This document shows, piece by piece, positions 53,192 to 62,064 of a stretch of 64,000 bases of DNA (its first letter is position 1; every line of letters starts with the position of its first letter). Position numbers and translations under genes: made by a program. The notes below the pieces were generated by a model. The model saw only the letters and a program-made list of their open reading frames with translations, was not told where the DNA came from and ran no database searches. The stretch is from Pseudorhodoferax sp. Leaf274. Lineage in GTDB: Bacteria; Pseudomonadota; Gammaproteobacteria; Burkholderiales; Burkholderiaceae_C. The DNA lies in the NCBI RefSeq assembly GCF_001422445.1, contig NZ_LMNA01000001.1, positions 480,735 to 544,734 on the forward strand. Direction: 5' to 3'.

Positions 53192-53665
53192 TCACGCGCC
53201 CTGCCGGCTCTTGCGCACCAGGCGCGCCACGGCCTCGATGGCGAACTCGTAGCCGTCGCCGCCCAGGCCCGCGATCACGCCGTCGGCCGCCTTGGAGATG
53301 AAGGAGTGGTGGCGGAAGGGCTCGCGCTTCCAGATGTTGCTCATGTGGGCTTCGATGATCTTGCCCGGGAAGGCGAGCAGCGCGTCGAGGATGGCGATGG
53401 AGGTGTAGGTCAGGCCGGCGGCGTTGATGACGATGCCGTCGGCCACGCCGCGCGCTTCCTGCAGCCAGTCGATCAGCTGGCCTTCGTGGTTGGACTGCAG
53501 GAAGCGCAGCTGGACGCCGAGCGTGCCGGCCTTGTGCTCGCAGCGCGATTGCAGCACCGGGAAGCTGTCGCTGCCGTAGGTCTTGTTGGCGTCCAGGCCG
53601 TAGAGGTTGGCGTTGGGGCCGTTCAGGAACCAGACCGTGATGGGGGGCGTGTCGGTGTCGCGCAT
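53192..53665 (-). CDS. AroQ-like type II dehydroquinase paralogue with altered active site
   Basis: 157-aa protein of the type II 3-dehydroquinate dehydratase fold. It keeps NGPNANLYG, QSNHEGQLIDWL, the His in EAHMSNI, and REPFRHHSFIS. Two canonical positions differ: the arginine of the mobile loop (NLLGxREP in AroQ) is replaced in LYGLDANKTYG, although the tyrosine remains, and the usual NPxxxTHTS appears as NAAGLTYTS with His changed to Tyr. A changed substrate is therefore likely. It sits in a catabolic operon, not with shikimate genes. Confidence 0.85.
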   Translation of the reverse strand: MRDTDTPPITVWFLNGPNANLYGLDANKTYGSDSFPVLQSRCEHKAGTLGVQLRFLQSNHEGQLIDWLQEARGVADGIVINAAGLTYTSIAILDALLAFPGKIIEAHMSNIWKREPFRHHSFISKAADGVIAGLGGDGYEFAIEAVARLVRKSRQGA

Positions 53666-53673
53666 GGGTGCTC

Positions 53674-54306
53674 TCAAGCGTCGTGGGGAAGGGTGGCCTG
53701 CATGGCGGGCAGCTGCGCGAAGCCGGCGTACCAGCGCGCGCAGGCGGCGTGGCTGGCGCGCCAGTCCAGGTCGGGAAAGCGGAAGTCCAGGTAGCCCAGG
53801 CCGCAGCCGACGGCGATCTCGCCGATCGTCGGGGGGCTCGCGGGCGCGGCCGTGGCCAGTTCCGGCGCGATGGCGTCGATGGCCTCGACGCAGGCCCCCA
53901 CCTTGGCCAGCAGCGCCTCGCGCCAGACCGGCCATTGCACCTCGGGTGGCCGCGCGGTCAGCTCGTAGCGTGCGAGCAGCGCGGCGTCGAGCAGGCCGTC
54001 GCCCAGGGCCTGGCGCGTCAGCGCCGTCCAGCGCGCAGGGCCGGCGGCCGGGAAGAGGCCGGCGCTGCCCAGGCTGTCGATGTACTCGCAGATCACGCGG
54101 CTGTCATAGAGCGACTGCCCGTCGCCCAGGACCAGCGTCGGTACCTTGGCCAGCGGGTTGTGCGCCGCGATGCGGGCGTCGCGGCGCACCGGGTGGGCGG
54201 CACTGTCCAGCCACTGGATGCGGTCGGCCTGGCCGCTGAGGTGGGCACAGACCATGACCTTGCGCACGAAGGGCGAGGTGGGGGCGTAGAGCAATTGCAT
54301 GGTCAT
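53674..54306 (-). CDS. Glutathione S-transferase family protein
   Basis: 210-aa cytosolic GST. The N-terminal thioredoxin-like domain starts MQLLYAPTSPFVRKVMVCAH with the Ser-Pro catalytic region and contains NPLAKVPTLVLGDGQSLYDS for glutathione binding; the helical C-terminal domain spans about 90-205. The ATG at 54306 overlaps the quinone-oxidoreductase stop by ATGA. In this operon it may add or remove glutathione from an electrophilic intermediate. Confidence 0.9.
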   Translation of the reverse strand: MTMQLLYAPTSPFVRKVMVCAHLSGQADRIQWLDSAAHPVRRDARIAAHNPLAKVPTLVLGDGQSLYDSRVICEYIDSLGSAGLFPAAGPARWTALTRQALGDGLLDAALLARYELTARPPEVQWPVWREALLAKVGACVEAIDAIAPELATAAPASPPTIGEIAVGCGLGYLDFRFPDLDWRASHAACARWYAGFAQLPAMQATLPHDA

Positions 54307-55313
54307 GGCACCAGGACGAGTTTTCCGAAGACCTGGCCGCTTTCCAGCAGCCCGTGGGCCTGCGCGGCCTGCGCCAGCGGCAGGCTGGCATGCAGGCGCG
54401 GGGCGATCCGCCCGCTCTCGAGCAGGGGCAGCACATGGCGCGCCAGCGCCTGGGCCATGCGGGCCTTCTCGAAGTGGGTTTGCGGGCGCATGGTGGACGA
54501 GTGCAGGCTCAGCTGGCGCTGCATCAGCGTGAGCAGCTCCACCGTGACGGCCGAGCCCTGCATGAAGGACAGGCTCACGTGGCGGCCGCCGAAGGCCATG
54601 GCCTGCAGGTTGCGGCGCACGTAGTCGCCACCGACGATGTCCAGCACCACGTCCACGCCGCGGCCGCCGGTGAAGTCGAGGCAGGCCTGCACGAAGTCGG
54701 TGGTGGGCCAGCAGACCGCCAGGTCGGCGCCCAGGGCTTCCAGCGCGGCGAAGCGGGCGGCGTCGCGGGCGGTCACGATGACGGTGCAGCCGGCCGCATG
54801 CGCCATCTGCACCGCCAGCGTGCCGATGCCGCCGGCCGCGCCATGGATGAGCACGGTCTCGCCCATGGCCAGGCGGCCCAGCTCGAACAGGTTGTGCCAG
54901 ACCGTGAACAGCCCCTCGGGCAGGGCGGCGGCCTCGGCGTCGGTGCGCCGGGCCGGCACCGCGAACGAATGCGCGACCGCGGCCACGCACCAGGGCGCAT
55001 AGCCGCCGCCAGGCACCAGCGCCATGCGCCGCTGGCCCAACAGCGCGCTGTCGACCCCCGGGCCGCAGGCGGCGACTTCGCCGCACACCTCCAGGCCCAG
55101 CACGTCGGTCACGCCAGGGGCCGGCCTGGCGATGCCCTGGCGCTGCATGATGTCGGGCCGGTTGATGCCGGCCGCCCGCACGCGCAGCAGCACCTCACCG
55201 GCGCCAGGCATGGGCACCGGGCGTTCGGCCAGCGCCAGCACACTGGCATCGCCGGGCTCGCGCGCGACGATGGCCTGCATGGACGCAGGAAAGGAGGCGG
55301 GCACGGTGCTCAT
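54303..55313 (-). CDS. Zinc-independent NAD(P)H:quinone oxidoreductase (MDR family)
   Basis: Medium-chain reductase of 336 aa, PIG3/QorA-like. The N-terminal GroES-like part has LLRVRAAGINRPDIMQRQG; the cofactor site is HGAAGGIGTLAVQMAHAAG. No structural-zinc cysteines are present. It would reduce quinones or enoyl compounds. The gene overlaps the ATPase gene upstream and the GST gene downstream by ATGA. Confidence 0.92.
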   Translation of the reverse strand: MSTVPASFPASMQAIVAREPGDASVLALAERPVPMPGAGEVLLRVRAAGINRPDIMQRQGIARPAPGVTDVLGLEVCGEVAACGPGVDSALLGQRRMALVPGGGYAPWCVAAVAHSFAVPARRTDAEAAALPEGLFTVWHNLFELGRLAMGETVLIHGAAGGIGTLAVQMAHAAGCTVIVTARDAARFAALEALGADLAVCWPTTDFVQACLDFTGGRGVDVVLDIVGGDYVRRNLQAMAFGGRHVSLSFMQGSAVTVELLTLMQRQLSLHSSTMRPQTHFEKARMAQALARHVLPLLESGRIAPRLHASLPLAQAAQAHGLLESGQVFGKLVLVP

Positions 55314-56440
55314 GGCCGCGGGCTGAAGACGCTGACGCCTTCGCCGGCCAGCGCCAGCCCGGCGACCGCGCCCACGGGCCATTGCTGCAGGGCGCCCAGG
55401 CCCGGGCTGCGCACGGTGACGATCTGGCGGGCGGTCATCGGCAGGTCCACATCGACGAAGGTGTTGATGTGGTCGCCCTGGAACACGTGGTTGACCACGG
55501 TGCCGCTGAGCACCGAGGCAGGGTGCAGGCTCTCCATCCGCAGGTGCTCGGGCCGCACGTAGACGTCCAGCCGCTCGCCCTCGTGCGAGGCGTTCACGAG
55601 CCGGTCCTGCGACAGGCTGATCAGGCCAGAGCCCAGGCGCAGCTGCACGTCGCCCGCGCTCTGGCCGTGGTAGTGCGCCGGCAGGATGTTCACGTCGCCC
55701 AGGAACGACGCGACGAACGGGTCCTGTGGGCTCTGGTACAGCTCGGCCGGCGGCGCGATCTGGCGGATCACGCCGCCCGACATCACCGCGATGCGGTCGG
55801 ACATGGCCAGCGCTTCGCCCTGGTCGTGCGTGACGAACACGGTGGTCAGGCCCAGGCGGCGCTGGATCTCGCGGATCTCCACCTGCATGGAGCCGCGCAG
55901 GCTCTTGTCCAGCGCGGAGAAGGGCTCGTCGAGCAGCAGCACCTTGGGCTGGATCACGAGCGCGCGGGCCAGCGCCACGCGCTGCTGCTGGCCGCCGGAC
56001 AGCTCGCGCGGCTTGCGGTGCCCCAGGCCGTCGAGCTTGACCATGGCCATGGCATCGCGGATGCGCCGGGCCGCCTCGTCCCTGGGCACGCCCTGCATGC
56101 GCAGGCCATAGCCGATGTTGCGCTCCACGGTCATGTGCGGGAACAGCGCGTAGTTCTGGAACACCAGGCCGATCTGGCGCCGGTGCGGCGGCTCGCTGGT
56201 CACGGGCTGGCCATCGATGAAGACCTCGCCGCGGTCGGCCTCGGCGAAGCCGGCGATCAGGTTCAGCAGCGTGGTCTTGCCACAGCCCGACGGCCCCAGC
56301 AGGGTCAGGAATTCACCGCGCCGGATCTTCAGCGACACCGCGTGCAGCACGGTCTGGTCGTGGTACTTCTTGACCACGCCTTCGAGGCTGACGGCCGTGT
56401 CGGCCTGCGAAAAGCCGGGCTCGCAAGGAACTGGATTCAT
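55310..56440 (-). CDS. Polyamine-type ABC importer ATPase (PotA-like)
   Basis: ATP-binding subunit of 376 aa. Walker A GPSGCGKTTLL, signature LSGGQQQRVALARALV, Walker B VLLLDEPFSALDKSL, switch HDQGEAL; a TOBE domain follows from about 285. It is the first gene of a five-gene minus unit. Its cognate receptor and permease are not adjacent; a PotD-like receptor and PotB-like permease lie 6.3 kb away on the plus strand at 62764 onward. Confidence 0.92.
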   Translation of the reverse strand: MNPVPCEPGFSQADTAVSLEGVVKKYHDQTVLHAVSLKIRRGEFLTLLGPSGCGKTTLLNLIAGFAEADRGEVFIDGQPVTSEPPHRRQIGLVFQNYALFPHMTVERNIGYGLRMQGVPRDEAARRIRDAMAMVKLDGLGHRKPRELSGGQQQRVALARALVIQPKVLLLDEPFSALDKSLRGSMQVEIREIQRRLGLTTVFVTHDQGEALAMSDRIAVMSGGVIRQIAPPAELYQSPQDPFVASFLGDVNILPAHYHGQSAGDVQLRLGSGLISLSQDRLVNASHEGERLDVYVRPEHLRMESLHPASVLSGTVVNHVFQGDHINTFVDVDLPMTARQIVTVRSPGLGALQQWPVGAVAGLALAGEGVSVFSPRP

Positions 56441-56706
56441 GCCTGAACCATAAGCCAATCGGCTGCCGGCAGGCATTTGCAGAAATTGAGGCTGCCCCTC
56501 GGAAAAAACGAAACAGGCCCGTCTTCCCAAGGCCGCGGGGTGGCCGGGGCGCCGCCGACAGCGCTTCGCTTTTTCCTAAGCCCTGCGTCTGAAAAACGTG
56601 ATTCTCAAACGCTGCGCGCTTCATCAGACTCGGCCCCCATCGGTGCCTGGCATCGCCGGCTTGCACGGCCGAAACCACCAGCGGCGATTATCCTGAGGAA
56701 TATCAA
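56441..56706. promoter_or_regulatory. Divergent promoter region with paired CTCGGAAAA-type boxes
   Basis: 266 bp between the PotA-like ATPase (minus) and the flavin monooxygenase (plus). It is richer in A/T than the genes. CTCGGAAAAAACG (56498-56510) and an inverted partner GCTTTTTCCTAAG (56568-56580) flank its middle. The 12-mer CCCCTCGGAAAA (56495-56506) recurs exactly at 62610-62621 in the other divergent region of this island. TGAGGAA precedes the monooxygenase start. Confidence 0.6.
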
Positions 56707-57957
56707 ATGTCAGTGGAGAAAATCAATACCCTGGTGGTCGGCGCAGGCCAGGCCGGCATCGCGATGAGCGAGCATCTGGCCGCCATGGGTGTTCCGCACA
56801 TCGTCCTGGAGCGCAAGCGCATCGCCGAGCGCTGGCGCTCGGAGCGCTGGGATTCGCTGGTGGCCAATGGCCCGGCCTGGCACGACCGCTTTCCGGGCCT
56901 GCCATTCGAGGGCGTGTCGCCCGAGGCCTTCCCGCCCAAGGAACGCATGGCCCAGTATTTCGAGGACTATGCGGCGATGCTGAAGGCACCCGTGCGCACG
57001 GGCGTGGAGGTGCACCAGGTCGAGCGCCACGCCGGCCGCCCGGGTTTCAAGGTGACGACGTCCGAGGGCGTCATCGAGGCCATGAACGTGGTCGCGGCCA
57101 CCGGCCCGTTCCAGATTCCGGCCTATCCCGACATCGTTCCAGCCAGCGCGCCCGTGGCGCAGCTGCATTCGTCCGCCTACAAGAACCCGGGCCAGTTGGC
57201 CGACGGCGCGGTGCTGGTCGTGGGTGCCGGCGCCTCGGGCTCGCAGATCGCCGAGGAACTGCGCCAGGCCGGCCGCAAGGTGTACCTGTCGGTCGGCGAG
57301 CACTACCGCCCGCCGCGCGCGTACCGGGGCCGCGACTACTGCTGGTGGCTGGGCGCGCTGGGCCTGTGGGACGAAGTCCGCATCAAGCCCAAGAAGAAGC
57401 ACGTGGCGTTCGCGGTGAGCGGCTACGACGGTGGCAGGACGGTGGATTTCCGGCGGCTGGCGCACGCGGGCATCGAGCTGGTGGGGCTGACCGAATCCTG
57501 CGAAGACGGCGTGATGCGCTTTGCCGAAGGCTTGGCCAGGAACGTGGCCGAGGGCGACCAGGCCTACTTCGACGTGCTGCGCGATGCCGATGCCTACATC
57601 GAACAGAATGGCCTGCCGTTCCCGCCCGAGCCCGAGGCCTGGAACCTGCTGCCCGACCCGCCCTGCCTGACGGCGCCCATCCTGAGCCTGGACCTGCAGC
57701 AGGCAGGCATCACCACGGTGCTGTGGGCCACAGGTTTCAAGTTCGATTACAGCTGGCTGAAAGTCAATGCTTTCCATGAGAATGGCGAGCCTTACCACAA
57801 GCGCGGTATTTCGGCAGAAAGCGGGATTTACTTCCTGGGCCTGCCCAATCTCGTCAACCGGGCATCCTCGTTTATCTACGGGGTATGGCATGACGCCAAA
57901 TACATCGCCGACCATATTGTTCTGCAGCAGGGCTATATGTCGTACGAAAAGAGTTGA
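56707..57957 (+). CDS. Flavin-containing monooxygenase (FAD/NADPH, FMO/YUCCA-like)
   Basis: Class B flavoprotein of 416 aa. The FAD Rossmann motif VVGAGQAGIAMSEHLA opens the protein; the NADPH motif VVGAGASGSQIAEELRQ is at about 174; the C-terminal VLWATGFKFDYSWL matches the ATG-type motif of FMOs. The strict FxGxxxHxxxW is not evident. It may oxygenate an amine nitrogen or a ketone of the imported compound. Followed by a terminator and a separate oxidase gene. Confidence 0.9.
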   Translation: MSVEKINTLVVGAGQAGIAMSEHLAAMGVPHIVLERKRIAERWRSERWDSLVANGPAWHDRFPGLPFEGVSPEAFPPKERMAQYFEDYAAMLKAPVRTGVEVHQVERHAGRPGFKVTTSEGVIEAMNVVAATGPFQIPAYPDIVPASAPVAQLHSSAYKNPGQLADGAVLVVGAGASGSQIAEELRQAGRKVYLSVGEHYRPPRAYRGRDYCWWLGALGLWDEVRIKPKKKHVAFAVSGYDGGRTVDFRRLAHAGIELVGLTESCEDGVMRFAEGLARNVAEGDQAYFDVLRDADAYIEQNGLPFPPEPEAWNLLPDPPCLTAPILSLDLQQAGITTVLWATGFKFDYSWLKVNAFHENGEPYHKRGISAESGIYFLGLPNLVNRASSFIYGVWHDAKYIADHIVLQQGYMSYEKS

Positions 57958-57984
57958 CCGCGCCGCGTGCGCGCAGAAAGGGCT

Positions 57985-58013
57985 GCCGGATTTTCGCAAT
58001 CCGGCGGCCTTTT
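57985..58013 (+). terminator. Rho-independent terminator after the flavin monooxygenase
   Basis: GCCGGATT (57985-57992) and AATCCGGC (57998-58005) form a perfect 8-bp stem with loop TTCGC, followed by GGCCTTTTC. It lies 28 bp past the monooxygenase stop and would separate it from the hydroxyacid oxidase gene. Confidence 0.8.
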
Positions 58014-58037
58014 CATTTCCCCGACTGAGAGATTGGC

Positions 58038-59180
58038 ATGCCCGAGATCACCTGCATCGAAGACCTGCGCGTGCTGGCGCAAAAGCGCGTGCCGCGCATG
58101 TTCTACGACTATGTGGACACCGGTTCGTGGACGGAGTACACGTACCGCAAGAACGAGACTGACCTGCGCGCCATCGAGTTCCGCCAGCGCGTGGCGTTCG
58201 ACATCACCGCGCGCAGCACGGCCAGCACCATGGTGGGCCAGCCGGTGCGCATGCCGGTGGCCATCGCGCCGACCGGGCTCACGGGCATGCAGCATGCCGA
58301 CGGCGAGATCCTGGCCGCGCGCGCGGCGCAGCGATTCGGCATCCCGTTCACGCTGTCGACCATGAGCATCTGCCCGATCGAAGCCGTGGCCGAGGCCACC
58401 GGGCACCACCCGTTCTGGTTCCAGCTCTACGTGCTGCGCGACCGCAGCTTCGTCGAGGGCCTGATCGAACGCGCGCGCGCCGCCCACTGTTCGGCGCTGG
58501 TCGTGACCATGGACCTGCAGGTCTTCGGCCAGCGGCACAAGGACAAGAAGAACGGCCTGTCGACACCGCCCAAGCCGACGCTGCGCAACCTGGCGGACCT
58601 GGCCAGCAAGCCGCGCTGGTGCTGGAACATGCTGGGCACGCGGCACCGCCACTTCGGCAACATCGTCGGCCACGCCAAGGGGGTGGACAACATCGGCTCG
58701 CTCGTGGAGTGGACGCGCGAGCAGTTCGACCCGCGCCTGTCCTGGCAGGACGTGGAATGGATCAAGAAGCGCTGGGGCGGCAAGCTCATCGTCAAGGGCA
58801 TCCAGGAGCCCGAGGACGCGCGGCTGGCCGTGGCCGCCGGTGCCGACGCCATCGTGGTCTCCAACCACGGCGGGCGCCAGCTCGACGGCGCGGCCTCGTC
58901 CATCGCGATGCTGCCGCACATCGTCGAGGCCGTCGGCGCGCAGGTGGAGGTGCACATGGACGGCGGCATCCGTTCGGGCCAGGACGTGCTCAAGGCCATC
59001 GCGCTCGGTGCGCGCGGCACCTACATCGGCCGCGCCATGCTGTACGGCCTGGGCGCGCTCGGCGAGCCCGGCGTCGCCAAGGCGCTGGAGATCATCCACA
59101 CCGGGCTCGACCTCTCGATGGCCTTCTGCGGCCGCACCGACATCCGCGCCGTGGACCGCAGCATCCTGCGGCTGGGCTGA
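58038..59180 (+). CDS. FMN-dependent alpha-hydroxyacid oxidase/dehydrogenase
   Basis: TIM-barrel flavoprotein of 380 aa of the lactate/mandelate/glycolate oxidase family. FMN-site motif MPVAIAPTGLTGMQHADGE; catalytic His in VVSNHGGRQLDGAASS; Lys in LIVKGIQEPED; phosphate site MDGGIRSGQDVLKA and GRAMLYGLGA. The segment around 190-245 would be the membrane-binding/gating loop. Oxidises an L-2-hydroxy acid to the keto acid, a step that fits the neighbouring 2-hydroxyacid dehydrogenase. Stop abuts the convergent deacylase gene. Confidence 0.93.
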   Translation: MPEITCIEDLRVLAQKRVPRMFYDYVDTGSWTEYTYRKNETDLRAIEFRQRVAFDITARSTASTMVGQPVRMPVAIAPTGLTGMQHADGEILAARAAQRFGIPFTLSTMSICPIEAVAEATGHHPFWFQLYVLRDRSFVEGLIERARAAHCSALVVTMDLQVFGQRHKDKKNGLSTPPKPTLRNLADLASKPRWCWNMLGTRHRHFGNIVGHAKGVDNIGSLVEWTREQFDPRLSWQDVEWIKKRWGGKLIVKGIQEPEDARLAVAAGADAIVVSNHGGRQLDGAASSIAMLPHIVEAVGAQVEVHMDGGIRSGQDVLKAIALGARGTYIGRAMLYGLGALGEPGVAKALEIIHTGLDLSMAFCGRTDIRAVDRSILRLG

Positions 59181-60353
59181 TCAGCGGCAGAGGTGATCGA
59201 CGAGGCCGGCCAGCATGCGGTCGCAGGCCTGCAGCTGCGACAGCTCCACGTACTCGTCGGCCTTGTGCGCCACCGTGATGCTGCCGGGGCCGCAGACCAG
59301 CACGGCCGTCTGCTGCCAGCTCTGCTGGAAGAGGCCGCCTTCGCTGCCGTAGTCGACCCGGGTGGTGGGCGTGCCCTCGGGCAGCAGCGTGCGCAGCAGG
59401 CCCACCGCCGGCGCGTCCTCGGGCGTGGCCAGGCTGGGGTAGCTGTTGCGCAGCGTGACCTCGGGCAGCGGGGCGTCCGCATGCTGGGCCTCGCGCTGCA
59501 CGCGCGCGGCCAGGCGCTGCAGGATGCGTTCGAGGATCTGCGCGGGCTGGTCCTGCGCAACGTTGCGGATCTCGAAGTTGAGTTCGCACTCGCTGGGCAC
59601 GATGTTGAGCGCGCGGCCGCCCTGGATGGTGCCGACGTGCACGGTGGAGTAGGGCACGCCGTAGCCCTCTTCGCGCGGGCCGCTCTCGGCCAGCTCGCGC
59701 TGCACCTCGCGCGCCGAGGCCACGAGGTCGGCGGCCATGTGGATGGCGTTGAAGAACTGCGGCGCCAGGCCCGAATGGCCGGCCTGGCCGCAGCAGACCG
59801 CGCGGTAGGCGGCCTTGCCCTTGTGGCCGGTGCCGATGCGCATCAGCGTGGGCTCGCCGACGATGCACAGGGTGGGCGCGGGCAGATGGCCTTCGAGCCG
59901 TCGCAGCAGGTGGCGCACGCCGACGCAGCCGATCTCCTCGTCGAAGGACAGGGCCAGCTGCAGCGGGCGCCGCAGCGGCCGGCCGGCCGCCGCCACCATG
60001 GCCGTGACCGCGCAGGCGACGAAGCCCTTCATGTCGGCCGTGCCGCGCCCGTAGATGCGGCCGTCCTTGTGCGTGGCCTCGAAGGGCGGCGAGGTCCAGG
60101 GCTGGCCTTCCACGGGCACCACGTCGGTGTGGCCCGACAGCAGCACGCCCGGCACGCCCTCGGGGCCGACCGAGGCGAACAGGTTGGTGCGGCGCGGGTC
60201 CTCGGGATCCGGCGCGCGCGTGGAGGCGATGCCGGCCTGCGCCAGGATGTCCTGCACCGTGGCGATGAGCCCGTCGTTGGGCTGCAGCGAGACCGAGGGG
60301 AAGGCGATCAGCGTCTCCAGCAGGGAGACGCTGGCGGAGCGGGCAGGGGTCAT
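59181..60353 (-). CDS. M20 deacylase, ArgE/DapE-like
   Basis: Di-zinc amidohydrolase of 390 aa. LLSGHTDVVPVEGQPWTSPP and YGRGTADMKGFVAC hold the first metal ligands and Asp; SFDEEIGCVGVRHLL the catalytic Glu pair; HKADEYVEL near the end the last His. It looks like acetylornithine deacetylase. Since it overlaps the LysR gene (ATGA) inside a catabolic island and not an arginine operon, hydrolysis of another N-acyl compound is likely. Confidence 0.92.
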   Translation of the reverse strand: MTPARSASVSLLETLIAFPSVSLQPNDGLIATVQDILAQAGIASTRAPDPEDPRRTNLFASVGPEGVPGVLLSGHTDVVPVEGQPWTSPPFEATHKDGRIYGRGTADMKGFVACAVTAMVAAAGRPLRRPLQLALSFDEEIGCVGVRHLLRRLEGHLPAPTLCIVGEPTLMRIGTGHKGKAAYRAVCCGQAGHSGLAPQFFNAIHMAADLVASAREVQRELAESGPREEGYGVPYSTVHVGTIQGGRALNIVPSECELNFEIRNVAQDQPAQILERILQRLAARVQREAQHADAPLPEVTLRNSYPSLATPEDAPAVGLLRTLLPEGTPTTRVDYGSEGGLFQQSWQQTAVLVCGPGSITVAHKADEYVELSQLQACDRMLAGLVDHLCR

Positions 60354-61324
60354 GGTTGTTGCGCCGGTGGCGCCACAAGATGGGGATCGAAGAAGCTGGC
60401 CGCGCTCATGCCCGGGATGTACTGGTCGGAGATGTAGGCGCGGCAGCGCTCCATGAAGGCCTGCGTGAGCCGGGACTGCTTCATGGGCTTGTAGGTCGCC
60501 AGGCCCAGCAGCATGGGCCGGTGCTTGCCGGCCAGGCGTACGCGCACCATGCGCTTGCCGTCCAGCGACAGGTTGGACTTGGGCCGCACGTTGAACAGCG
60601 CATAGCCGATGCCGTTGGCCGCCATCGAGCGCACCACCTCTTCCGAGCGCGAGCGCGCGACGATGTTGGGTGTCACGCCGGCGCTGGAGAACAGCGAGGT
60701 GAAGTACTCCCGGCTCATGGGCAGGTCCAGCAACACGAAGGGCTGGGGTGCGAGTTCCTCGAAGGTGACGGCCTTCTGCTGCGCCAGCGGATGCAGCTCG
60801 CTCACGAGCACGTAGGGCGGCAGCGTGGCCAGGCTCTCGAAGGCGATGTCGTCGTCCAGGCGCAGGTCGTAGGTCAGCGCCAGGTCGATCTCGAGCGAAC
60901 GCAGCTTGTTCATGAGGACTTCCTGGTCGCCCTCCACCATCTGCATCTCCACCTTCTCGAAGGCGCGCGCGAAGCCGTAGATGACCTCCGGCGCGATCAT
61001 GGCCGTCAGCGACTGGAAGCTGCCCACGCGCAGCGCGCCCTGCATCACGTCGCCGGAGTCCGAGGCGATCTCGTACAGGCGCGAGGAGCGTTCGAGCACG
61101 TCCTCGCACTGGTTCAGCACCAGGGTGCCGATGGCCGTCAGTCCCAGCCCCTTGGAGGGATGGCGCACGAACAGCTGCACGTTGAGTTCGCTCTCGATGT
61201 GGGCGATGGCCGCGGAGATCGACGGCGAGGAGATGTGGATCTGCGCCGAGGCTGCGGCGATGCTGCCGTGCTTGGCCGTGGCGACGAAGTACTCCATCTG
61301 GCGCAGGGAAACACGGTTGAGCAT
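60350..61324 (-). CDS. LysR-family transcriptional regulator
   Basis: 324 aa. HTH at about 5-62 (RQMEYFVATAKHGSIAAASA and ISSPSISAAIAHIESELNVQ), then the periplasmic-binding-like effector domain from about 90 (GALRVGSFQSLTAMIAPEVI). The second HTH helix SSPSISAAI is typical. It overlaps the deacylase gene downstream. Central in the island, it is the only regulator there and could act on the CTCGGAAAA-type boxes at 56.5 and 62.6 kb; that link is inferred. Confidence 0.92.
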   Translation of the reverse strand: MLNRVSLRQMEYFVATAKHGSIAAASAQIHISSPSISAAIAHIESELNVQLFVRHPSKGLGLTAIGTLVLNQCEDVLERSSRLYEIASDSGDVMQGALRVGSFQSLTAMIAPEVIYGFARAFEKVEMQMVEGDQEVLMNKLRSLEIDLALTYDLRLDDDIAFESLATLPPYVLVSELHPLAQQKAVTFEELAPQPFVLLDLPMSREYFTSLFSSAGVTPNIVARSRSEEVVRSMAANGIGYALFNVRPKSNLSLDGKRMVRVRLAGKHRPMLLGLATYKPMKQSRLTQAFMERCRAYISDQYIPGMSAASFFDPHLVAPPAQQP

Positions 61325-61389
61325 GTCGGTACAGGAAGGCGCGCGGGAGCGGCGATGAACAGCAGCGGGCCAGTGTAGCGACGTGCTTT

Positions 61390-62061
61390 TCAGAGGTTTC
61401 CCGGCACGCCGAAGCTGGGCGCGGCGCGCGGGTCCAGTGCGCGTGTGATGTAGGCCGGCATCTGCGGCTCGTAGAGCTTCCAGGTGGCGTACAGCGCCTG
61501 CACCGGGTCGGCCTCGACCCAGTCCAGCCGCAGGTCGACGACGGGCCAGTTCTGCGCGCCGTAGACCAGCAGCCCGGCCGAATGCACCGGGCCTTCCTCG
61601 CCGCCGGCGGCCTGGCCGGCCAGCATGGCCTGCATCAGGCGCTCGGCCAATGCACCCTCGGCCTGCTCGAAGGCTGAGAGCATGGCGGCCGGCACCGCGC
61701 GGCTGTGCAGCATGTTGCCGGCGCAGGCCGCGTGCGTGCCGACCACGCTTGCCAGCGTGCCGAGCGCATTGGCGCCCGTGAACACCACGGGCGGGTTGTG
61801 CGCGTCGATGGCCATGAGCTGGCGGTAGTCGATGAAGGGGCGCTGGCGCAGTTCGGCCACGGCCTGCTCGGGCGTCCTGCCGGCGGCCATCAGGTCGAGC
61901 AGCAGCGGGCCCAGGTCGGGGTCGGTGATGTTCTGGCTGGCGGCGGCGCCCACGCCCATGCGGCCGCGCACACAGCGCGCCGCCACGGCGGGCGAGGACG
62001 AGGCCACGGCCGCACCGAACTGCCCGGTGGCGGGGCAGCGCGCAACGATGGAGAAGGTCAT
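61390..62061 (-). CDS. DUF1028 family protein (putative Ntn-hydrolase fold)
   Basis: 223 aa. The start MTFSIVARCPATGQFGAAVA with SSPAVAARCVRGRMGVGAAA and QNITDPDLGPLLLDLM is the DUF1028 pattern. As I recall the family is placed among N-terminal-nucleophile hydrolases; removal of Met would expose Thr2 as a possible nucleophile. No activity is established. It begins 3 bp after the RidA stop, so the two are one unit, and the pair recurs (from memory) near amidohydrolases. Confidence 0.88.
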   Translation of the reverse strand: MTFSIVARCPATGQFGAAVASSSPAVAARCVRGRMGVGAAASQNITDPDLGPLLLDLMAAGRTPEQAVAELRQRPFIDYRQLMAIDAHNPPVVFTGANALGTLASVVGTHAACAGNMLHSRAVPAAMLSAFEQAEGALAERLMQAMLAGQAAGGEEGPVHSAGLLVYGAQNWPVVDLRLDWVEADPVQALYATWKLYEPQMPAYITRALDPRAAPSFGVPGNL

Positions 62062-62064
62062 GGC

